NCBI GenBank assembly: GCA_963971305.1
Contig: OZ020306.1
Span: 67,739,022 to 67,803,021, forward strand
Source of the DNA: Arcuatula senhousia
Lineage: Eukaryota > Mollusca > Bivalvia > Mytilida > Mytilidae
Direction: 5' to 3'
DNA: 64,000 nucleotides
The position numbers and the translations under genes were made by a program. Below, in pieces: positions 60,201 through 64,000 of this stretch (positions within the stretch are counted from its first letter, which is position 1; each line of letters opens with the position of its first letter). Below the pieces are notes generated by a model. That model was not told the origin of the DNA. It ran no database searches and saw nothing but the letters and a program-made list of their open reading frames with translations.

Positions 60201-61833
60201 CGTCCTAAGCGATTTTGAGACCTGTCGGACATCTACTTCCTGTTTGGGACTTAGGCCATGTGAAAATATGTGAACATGACTATGAAAATTTCCGTCAAGC
60301 TTTTCTCAGCAACCGTACATGAGAATGACTTGAAACTTGGTAGGTTGGTTCAGTATGATAAACAGTACGTCCTAAGCGATTTTGAGACCTGTCGGACATC
60401 AACTTCCTGTTTGGGACTTAGGCAGATTGGAAAATATGTGAACATGACTTGAAAATTTCCGTCAAGATTTTCTCAGGAACCATACATGAGAATGATTTGA
60501 AACTTGGTAGGATGGTTCAGTATGACAAACTGTATGTCCTAAACGACTTTCATGTCTGTCAGACATCTACTTCCTGTTTGGGGCCTAGCGGGGGCATCCG
60601 TGTCCCATGGACACATTCCTTCTTTATTTATAATCGTTTTATTTATATACGATTAAAACTTGGTGTTTTTTTTTTCAATTCCTTGTGATAAAACGTATGA
60701 GCACATGGAATAAAGTCATCAAATCGAAAATTGTTTAAAAGTGAAAGAACATCAAAAAATAACAAAACGTGAGGTTAAAGGGATGAGCAACAAGCATGAA
60801 AAAAGAGCACCTCCAACAAATTTGCCGTCGATAGGAAAATTATTTATGATTTAAGACAAAATAATATTTACCTGAAGCTGGTCTTGTATTTTTTTATTGT
60901 TAATAAAATGGTTTTTTGGCAAATTAATATACGATTTTGCTGTTTTGTTTAAAAACTAGCAAACAGTCTTACAGCACGACAAAACCAACAAGAGGTGAAT
61001 TGTCCCGGTCCAACTTTTATGAAGAAATCGACTTGGTGATCGAATCGTTAAGTATGTTATCATTTTCGTATGAATTTGGACGAAACTTCAAGTTTATAGC
61101 AGATATACCATGTCACCTTTTTAAGAGCAATTCAAGTTAAAAATACATGACCAATGAGCATAAAATCAGTACATTATATGGTACTTTAAGATAAATTGAA
61201 TGCAAAATATCAAACTTCTGTGGCATGTAATTGCTTAGAAAACTCCTACGGAAATTTGGCATGCATGTCCATTGTGTGTAAAATCCTAAGTATTCAGTAC
61301 AGGAAGTAGCTAACATAAGAGCAAGAAATCAAACATTACATGGTATTTTAGGATAAAGTTGAATACTTCAGGTGACACCATCTTCACAGAGTGACGGGTG
61401 TGCTAGCAAAAAGGAACTGCTTCCCCTTCCGGGGCACCTGAGTTCACTTTTGTTATGACTTCGTTCGTTACGAGTTTGATTTGTTGATTTCTGTTTGGTT
61501 GAATTTGTTGGGTTGTTTTTTATGCTTTGTGTTTCATCATGCAATTCTCGTTCGTTACTGGTTTGTTGTTGCCCTTTTGGATTTCTGACACTCGAATGTT
61601 GGTGCATCTTTCTTACGATCTCACGGATCGTAAATTTTGTCTGGCGATGCATAGACGGACAGGTCTATATATATTTATTTTATTTCTTTCTAGGAATGGC
61701 GGATGAACAAGGGCAAGTGTACCGAGATAGTGACTATGATAGTACATATGAGCGAATTCCATTGCGAAATATAAACTATACTGTTAACAATCAAGAGCCA
61801 TTCTCTGTAAGGGGCAAAGAATCTTCCTTATAG
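45217..61833 (+). CDS. Ig-superfamily type I membrane receptor, 13 exons, about 920 aa
   Basis: Exons: 45217-45277, 46566-46907, 47361-47648, 48166-48438, 48851-49141, 49549-49836, 50147-50422, 50913-51203, 52210-52521, 53086-53181, 54306-54333, 60975-61051 and 61694-61833; 2763 nt with stop, all GT/AG. Exons 2-10 are phase 1-1, typical of Ig-domain genes. A signal peptide is followed by eight Ig-like domains (residues 21-807), a membrane helix (about 814-834), and a basic, Tyr-rich tail with YEEI (864-867) and YERI (893-896). Asn-X-Ser/Thr sites are frequent. It is likely a surface receptor for adhesion or immune recognition; the ligand and family name are unknown. An alternative acceptor at 60960 would add five residues. 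Confidence 0.82.
45485..46560. other. IgSF receptor intron 1, no feature recognised
   Basis: AT-rich DNA without repeats that I recognise. A minus-strand ORF at 46130-46363 lacks splice context and is probably chance. Confidence 0.4.
46566..46907 (+). CDS. IgSF receptor exon 2: Ig-like domain 1
   Basis: Begins VKTDLQLIMSPGSEIVFAE. Contains SNIDFECLVTPC and a later ATISCLYGNGKF that fits the second core cysteine. Extra cysteines (ECNGE, FSCDTSTC) suggest additional disulfides. Residues 21-134. Confidence 0.75.
47361..47648 (+). CDS. IgSF receptor exon 3: Ig-like domain 2 (type A)
   Basis: VEIRCTFDLPYPSDTLRLQC...SNDGCLCALQNN gives a C...C...CxC pattern shared with exons 4 and 7 (called type A here). 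Acceptor TTTTGTATAG, donor G|GTAATT. Confidence 0.75.
47886..48088. repeat. CTAAACAC / GTGTTTAG motif array in intron 3
   Basis: About ten copies of CTAAACAC-like words occur in both orientations, starting with the palindrome CTAAACATGTTTAG. Clear terminal repeats were not delimited. It resembles the motif-filled TIR elements elsewhere in the window. Confidence 0.45.
48166..48438 (+). CDS. IgSF receptor exon 4: Ig-like domain 3 (type A)
   Basis: Contains ETLECCSRGSE, TITFSCHGDE and GSICTCTVLSDDES, the type A cysteine pattern. It ends IAP plus one base of a Tyr codon, exactly as exon 7 does. Donor T|GTAAGT. Confidence 0.75.
48755..48832 (+). repeat. Truncated copy of the 19.8/20.8-kb dispersed repeat
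   Basis: GGCTGCTAGCTGTTTTTCATTG...GGTTGTGTCGCATACACTTATT matches the inverted arms at 19970-20060. It lies immediately before exon 5. Confidence 0.55.
48851..49141 (+). CDS. IgSF receptor exon 5: Ig-like domain 4 (type B)
   Basis: A well-formed Ig fold: SSLNIQCRSEE, then FGPWTYRNHD and IYNDMGVYNCHV, the classic D-x-G-x-Y-x-C end strand. Acceptor AAATGCAG, donor G|GTAAGT. Residues 322-418. Confidence 0.8.
49549..49836 (+). CDS. IgSF receptor exon 6: Ig-like domain 5 (type C)
   Basis: Starts GPIRLSGVHFHVVDDQSC; SCTLHLKFTCYPEP and IVKSIWQGIHRL fit the B and C strands, and HDCSNQTSYGLIV is close to the F strand. The start and SC-x-L pattern match exon 9. Confidence 0.75.
50147..50422 (+). CDS. 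IgSF receptor exon 7: Ig-like domain 6 (type A)
   Basis: ATITCYDITDTESSLLLLTC...DDDETKCVCHSN repeats the type A pattern of exons 3 and 4. It ends IIP plus one base of a Tyr codon. Donor T|GTAAGT. Confidence 0.75.
50913..51203 (+). CDS. IgSF receptor exon 8: Ig-like domain 7 (type B)
   Basis: SRVQLACSDENLPG, FKFKNWVHHFNG and FEDNGNYTCIVED correspond strand by strand to exon 5. The two exons have the same length (291 nt). Acceptor CCTTTCAG, donor G|GTAACA. Confidence 0.8.
51364..52010 (+). repeat. Two R1-family repeats in intron 8, the second split by a MITE
   Basis: Copy one is about 51364-51545; copy two is about 51585-52010, interrupted at 51745-51935. Both start near GGAACYGCTTACTCTTCCGG and end near ATGCCCCATTG. 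ORFs here follow the repeats and are not exons. Confidence 0.7.
51745..51935. mobile_element. 191-bp foldback MITE with perfect 8-bp target duplication
   Basis: Flanked by GTGTTTAC at 51737-51744 and 51936-51943. The arms CACAGGCGTTT...AATAACGTGTATATAAAAATTTTCATCTCG and complement make it a nearly complete palindrome. An 8-bp duplication is hAT-like. A related copy is at 63719-63955. Confidence 0.85.
52210..52521 (+). CDS. IgSF receptor exon 9: Ig-like domain 8 (type C)
   Basis: GPPVITQKTFDTSSCSLYVE then SSRITWYKDGVRLH gives the B and C strands with the conserved Trp; RRINECDLEKNEYKLYI supplies the end cysteine region. It matches the layout of exon 6. Donor G|GTAAGT. Confidence 0.75.
53086..53181 (+). 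CDS. IgSF receptor exon 10: transmembrane helix
   Basis: DSTVQN is followed by a hydrophobic segment ILVLSLTIVTLVLLAGLAMI and the stop-transfer-like LCKSNK. Acceptor TTTTATAG, donor G|GTAAGA. This orients the Ig domains outside the cell. Confidence 0.8.
53918..54105 (+). repeat. R1-family repeat in intron 10
   Basis: Shares GTTTTGTCTTTGCCCTTTCAGACTTTTG and ATGTCCCATTGGTACCTCTCC with the other copies. Its ORF is not an exon. Confidence 0.55.
54306..54333 (+). CDS. IgSF receptor exon 11: 28-nt microexon
   Basis: Acceptor TTTTATTTTAG, 28 nt, donor GTAGGA. It encodes GSCHRIRKK plus two bases, a basic juxtamembrane segment. It converts phase 1 (end of exon 10) to phase 2 (start of exon 12); without it the tail exons do not join in frame to the membrane exon. 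Confidence 0.65.
54803..55246. mobile_element. 444-bp TIR element with ACATAGATTTGGGTA repeats
   Basis: CCCGGGGGGGTTACTCC at the left faces GGAGTAACCCCCCGGG at the right. GTCTAACA (54795-54802) and GTCTAAAA (55247-55254) are a probable 8-bp target duplication. Seven copies of ACATAGATTTGGGTA-like sequence, all in one orientation, lie inside (near 54880, 54906, 54942, 54974, 55102, 55139 and 55172). It is in intron 11 of the IgSF receptor. Confidence 0.75.
55914..59680 (-). mobile_element. 5'-truncated non-LTR retrotransposon in IgSF intron 11
   Basis: Minus-strand LINE whose 3' end carries AATAAAG and a (TGTC)n-like tail (about 55914-55925). One long ORF (56188-59646) is intact. The 5' limit is near 59660-59690: the frame meets a stop there and the first endonuclease motif is missing. 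Target duplications could not be fixed; TTGAA is shared at the two edges but is too short to trust. Confidence 0.8.
56188..59646 (-). CDS. LINE endonuclease/reverse transcriptase ORF, 1152 aa
   Basis: The endonuclease region includes DILGIGETHL, SGGVGLLIK, ICGDFNSR and IPDHSALSW. Reverse transcriptase includes MSYRGITLAPISYKIYCGIL, NDEQNGFRKGRSTVDHL, AFIDFKKAYDWVNRD, GLKQGCILSPLLFNIFIND and the active-site YADD at about residue 747. A C-terminal Cys/His cluster (CFNDTCKNDLKIEDEKHVIL then HCPLY) is present. The N-terminal start of the endonuclease is absent. No internal stop is visible, so it is young. The motif set fits the Jockey/I/CR1 side of LINEs; the exact clade is not assigned. It is unlike the element at 27.9-34.8 kb. 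Confidence 0.9.
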   Translation of the reverse strand: MKNTHGSQIQHNFLTSCIKFLDVDILGIGETHLIDTNVINIEGYKWLGLNRKNIHIRAKCGSGGVGLLIKNELYDVFNINIVDNNTEGILWVKFQEKLCYSNIFFVSVVYLPPENSSRAVDVHVFFETLMSQIYTIPNGHTFSICGDFNSRCADLTDFIEGVDQLSHRDIIDYKHNSYGTIFCDFLIDVNCCILNGRNSINNDYTFISTRGCSVVDYCVVPYEQLERFTDFSVHRSSELVERTGLAGKIDLNIPDHSALSWNMNLKFCYSESTFNDKESYKIKYDVQNLPNDWLLNQETIDRINVILSDLENNETSQTGIDTMYEDFIDIIKTEMKNKLSYKYVVANGISNKRRKCQKPWWTDELTLLWNDLCNSEREWTKAQGNRRNNLRHIYIQKHKTFDKTVLKAKRQYWHSSQEDLINSTTNPKEFWRKIGKIGVGNERQNLIPMEVTLNDGSVSNDRVIVMDTWKNSFCNMLNRNDNDNNNVRSFDIRNDDFLDCIITVDEVFDILKSSKNGKAPGFDEIQVELLKNHTALNALTRMFNICYNSGKVPAIWSKGVITPIPKSSTADPRDPMSYRGITLAPISYKIYCGILNKRLTDKLDDLEILNDEQNGFRKGRSTVDHLSTLTSIIETRKLCKQSTFCAFIDFKKAYDWVNRDFLFNKLDSLGLSSKMMNALYSIYHNVQSCIKLNGQMTDWFNVNSGLKQGCILSPLLFNIFINDLVDEIKSVNIGVRLDDTIISVLLYADDIVLLSENEDELQRILDILNHWCQCNDLVVNLTKSKVVHFRPQSVRRTNFQFIFNGENLEVVDRYTYLGLVFNEYLNYEYMAKAVAKSASRALGLLISKYKANGGFEYTIFSKLFDTMVMSVIEYGASIWGCKDFSCINAVKNRAMRFFMGVGKYTPNLSLYGDMGWKPCIVKQWSCIFRMWSRFTKMCNDRLNKKVFIWANRRCLNRIKNWNFRVHSKFRELNVNHFSNIDFIFNKGSICKLEDMNFNMFKNKWHQDLNSNNRSKLRTYRIFKQDYGVENYIKCNIPFRYRSALSKFRCGVAPLRIETGRYENIICDNRLCFNDTCKNDLKIEDEKHVILHCPLYSHLREYVFKKAQDFNNSFNDMNDDEKFRFLFSNDDIYYYTAKICHELLITRKNILYK
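59860..60615 (+). repeat. Dispersed repeat with four internal units of about 167 bp
   Basis: Starts TGCCCCCGCGACTACATGTC and a CCGTCCGTACG-rich stretch, then TTTCCGTCAAGCTTTTCTCA recurs at about 59955, 60122, 60288 and 60456; it ends GCGGGGGCATCCGTGTCCCA. The outer GCCCCCGC and GCGGGGGC are inverted. Short ORFs are repeat readings. It is a known type of mollusc repeat (from memory). It lies in IgSF intron 11. Confidence 0.75.
60975..61051 (+). CDS. IgSF receptor exon 12: cytoplasmic tail with YEEI
   Basis: Encodes STTKPTRGELSRSNF then YEEIDLVIESL. Two in-frame acceptors exist, CTAG at 60959 and TTACAG at 60974, differing by 15 nt. The donor is A|GTATGT. YEEI is the classical Src-family SH2 ligand when phosphorylated. 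Confidence 0.65.
61390..61610 (+). repeat. R1-family repeat in the last intron
   Basis: GGAACTGCTTCCCCTTCCGGGGCACCTGAGTTCAC and downstream words match the other R1 copies. The ORFs on both strands are not genes. Confidence 0.6.
61694..61833 (+). CDS. IgSF receptor exon 13: tail end with YERI, stop
   Basis: Acceptor TTTCTTTCTAG; encodes RMADEQGQVYRDSDYDSTYE then RIPLRNINYTVNNQ and the end ESSL, stop TAG 61831-61833. Five tyrosines in about 30 residues suggest phosphorylation sites. AATAAA follows only later (62511, 62721 and 63164). Confidence 0.72.
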
Positions 61834-62844
61834 ATAGAAAATACCACACTGGTTTAATACCACACTAATATTAGTTCATTTTCATTTACTACTGTACAAG
61901 TTTCTCAGGTAAATTCTGCAGCCTTAAATTTTTTGTACTAGTAACTCTGAAATACCAAATTGAAAACCAATCATATGGATAACTATTGAGGGAATTACAT
62001 GTTATATATACAGAATGCCACGCAAGTGCACATGTCATCATTATATGGTAAACTAATCTATTGTGTTGCCCTTCTCATTGGGTAACCTAAAATTCCCCTA
62101 AAAACAAAGCCGCCGGATCATATTCATCAGAATTAAATGCAATTTTTTAAACACAGTGCGTGATCTGTTTTGTTTTGGTGTCATACTACAACACTTCGTT
62201 CAAAATTGTGGCATGTATAAATGTTTCAAGAAATTTAGATGGTTCTAAATGTATGTAAGATTTGTGACCGCAAGTGTACATTTTGTACAATATATTCCCA
62301 GAGTTTGTACTGATATATTTGTTTCCTATGGGTCTTTGTGTTGCCCTTTTTAAATACTATTGTTCACTGGGACGTATCAGAAATAGTGTACTGGGCTACT
62401 GAGATTAATAAGTGTTTGTAAAATTTCCATTATAAGTAATTTATTTTATTTTTTTTTTAGTTGTTAAAGGCCCCTGGTCTTATGATTTTAGTTCTAACCA
62501 CAATCTCTTTAATAAATATTTTATTAAACAAAGTAAGGAGAGACTATGTTACGCATGCATATATTCAAATATCTTAATTTTAGTTAAGTTATGGAGTAAG
62601 ATCTAGTCATATATAGTGTTTGGCAGATTCAATTTTTGGGAAAGCGCATCTGATGAGTCTTAAAACGCGCGTCAGATGCTGCAAAATTTGTTTTCTAGAA
62701 CTTTGTTGTAATTTTGACAATAAAGTTCTAAGTTTTTTGTCGTGTTTTTTTTTTTTTATTTCATGTATTCCGGACGCATGCCCGACCATTTGTCCTAGTA
62801 CTTATTATATATTATCCATGGAGATAATTCACTTCAAATCGGGA

Positions 62845-63095
62845 TTAATGTGAATTTCACATTATATGTGCAATTAAAGTGAATTTTACATGAAATAGAT
62901 TTAACATGGAATTCACGTTAAAATCATTTGAAAATCATATAAAGTTTACATTATTTTTATCTGAATTTCATATGAAAATTCTTAAAACAAAATTCTAAAT
63001 ATGAATGCTCAAGAACATTAAGAAAAATCTACACGTATTAAAAAATCGTGTTGATTTTATTTGAATTTCACGAGAACAAAATTTCACCGTGAAGT
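62845..63095. repeat. GTGAATTTCAC motif array
   Basis: Variants of the palindrome GTGAATTTCAC (AGTGAATTTTACAT, GGAATTCACG, TGAATTTCATATGA, TTTCACCGTGAAG) recur about eight times in 250 bp. The borders are unclear. Similar in style to the other motif-filled elements. Confidence 0.4.
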
Positions 63096-63718
63096 TCTCT
63101 TCTCTGTCGAGTTGTTGTAAAATTGTATGATTAAAGTTTTTTGTAAGATGTATTTCAGTATCAATAAAGTGTCTTCTCTATCATAAATATGACTTAGAAC
63201 CCAGTTCTTTGTAAAATTTTACCAGAACCACACATATTTAATCTTTTTTTCTCTACTCTATTTTTGACTTTTCTGTTGTGTATGTAATTGACCTATTGTC
63301 TTAATTTTTCTAATGTTTTGAGTTTTAAATTTGCGTTGTTGAAAAGTTTTGTAAACCTTTTTTTCACTTTTGTAGTTCAAAAATGCTAGCATGTATGAAT
63401 AATTTGATTTGTATTATTTGCATTTTTTATTAAAATGACTAACCAATAAAACTTTGAAGCACCCGATAAAGTAACACTGACGAACAAATTCAACATACTT
63501 ATATATAAAAACGTACTTATTTTCAATGATTGAATTTGCTCGCCGTTTTGCAAGACACTCATTTCCACTCATATTTATGAGTCATCAAATGAGCGAATCC
63601 ATTCTGCAATAAAAATGAGATCAAACATAATACAAAAAAATACAAGACTTAATACAGGCAATTCGAGCTAGTATATGGGACCTAGTTTCGTCAATCTGTC
63701 AAAGTGATAGCATGTAGG

Positions 63719-63955
63719 CACAGGTGTTTGGGCCAAGGATTTTATTTTATTATAAATAACGTGTATATAAAAAATTTCATCTCGTCTTCATACTATTTCC
63801 ACAAGGCAAGAATGTAGTGAAATCCGGCCAAAAAGGGATTTTCTGTACGTTCTATTTTAAGAACTTTCAAACATTCTTGCCTTGTGGAAATAGTATAGAG
63901 ACGAGATGAAAATTTTTATATACACGTTATTTATAATAAAACCCTGGGCCCGTGT
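63719..63955. mobile_element. Foldback MITE, second copy of the 51.7-kb family
   Basis: CACAGGTGTTTGGGCC...AATAACGTGTATATAAAAA faces its complement ending GGGCCCGTGTC. An inner stem (TATTTCCACAAGGCAAGAATG and complement) extends the palindrome around a loop of about 55 bp. Target duplication not clear. Confidence 0.75.
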
Positions 63956-64000
63956 CAATGAAACTATCCTAACACATAACCTAAGACATCGTTTAGGAGA

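Noticed and set aside
59846..60688. Series of ORFs with repeated peptide SATVHENDLKLGRMVQYDKQY
   Set aside because: They are translations of 167-bp repeat units in a dispersed element, not a repeat protein gene.
1..64000. tRNA, rRNA or other structured RNA genes
   Set aside because: No cloverleaf with A and B boxes or rRNA-like segment was recognised by eye; a tRNAscan or Infernal run would settle it.

Overview
Organism. This is intron-rich, A+T-rich animal DNA packed with repeats. Three genes of metazoan type (a Barx homeobox gene, a SAM plus von Willebrand A protein, and an immunoglobulin-superfamily receptor) sit among LINEs, hairpin MITEs and tandem-structured repeats of kinds I associate with bivalve molluscs (for example, repeats bounded by GCTCACCTGG or starting with runs of CCGTCCGTACG). 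A mussel-like bivalve is the best guess. That is inference; nothing here names the species. || Layout. 1-15000: no gene that I can support. It holds a 1.9-kb inverted-terminal-repeat (TIR) element full of a 16-bp motif (35-1929), a 2.75-kb TIR element with 8-bp target duplications and a different motif array (2290-5042), two opposed copies of a SINE-like repeat, a 0.55-kb unit present twice in circularly permuted order (6933-7486 and 12609-13164), a degenerate tandem region (9400-10960), and a large inverted repeat (about 14033-14886). 15029-23928 (+): a seven-exon gene for a 697-residue SAM/VWA protein; its splice phases all agree. About 25344-26958 (-): a weakly supported hypothetical gene. 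27889-34840 (+): an almost intact 6.95-kb L1/Tx1-type LINE with 16-bp target duplications, two zinc-knuckle motifs in ORF1, an extra 410-codon ORF, and one frameshift near the ORF2 C-terminus. 35831-40677 (-): a three-exon Barx-class homeobox gene coding for 233 residues. 41000-45200: no gene; one 404-bp TIR element with its own motif array. 45217-61833 (+): a 13-exon gene for a type I membrane protein of about 920 residues, with a signal peptide, eight Ig-like exons, one membrane helix and a tyrosine-bearing tail. Its long intron 11 contains a second LINE on the opposite strand (ORF 56188-59646). 61834-64000: 3' flank, another motif array and a foldback element. || How the parts relate. The three main genes look functionally separate: one transcription factor, one probable intracellular adaptor, and one surface receptor possibly of immune or adhesion type. 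The unifying theme is mobile DNA. Several non-autonomous elements each carry TIRs and many copies of their own short motif, each family with a different motif. I could not run searches or alignments; exon joins were made by hand from splice sites and phase.
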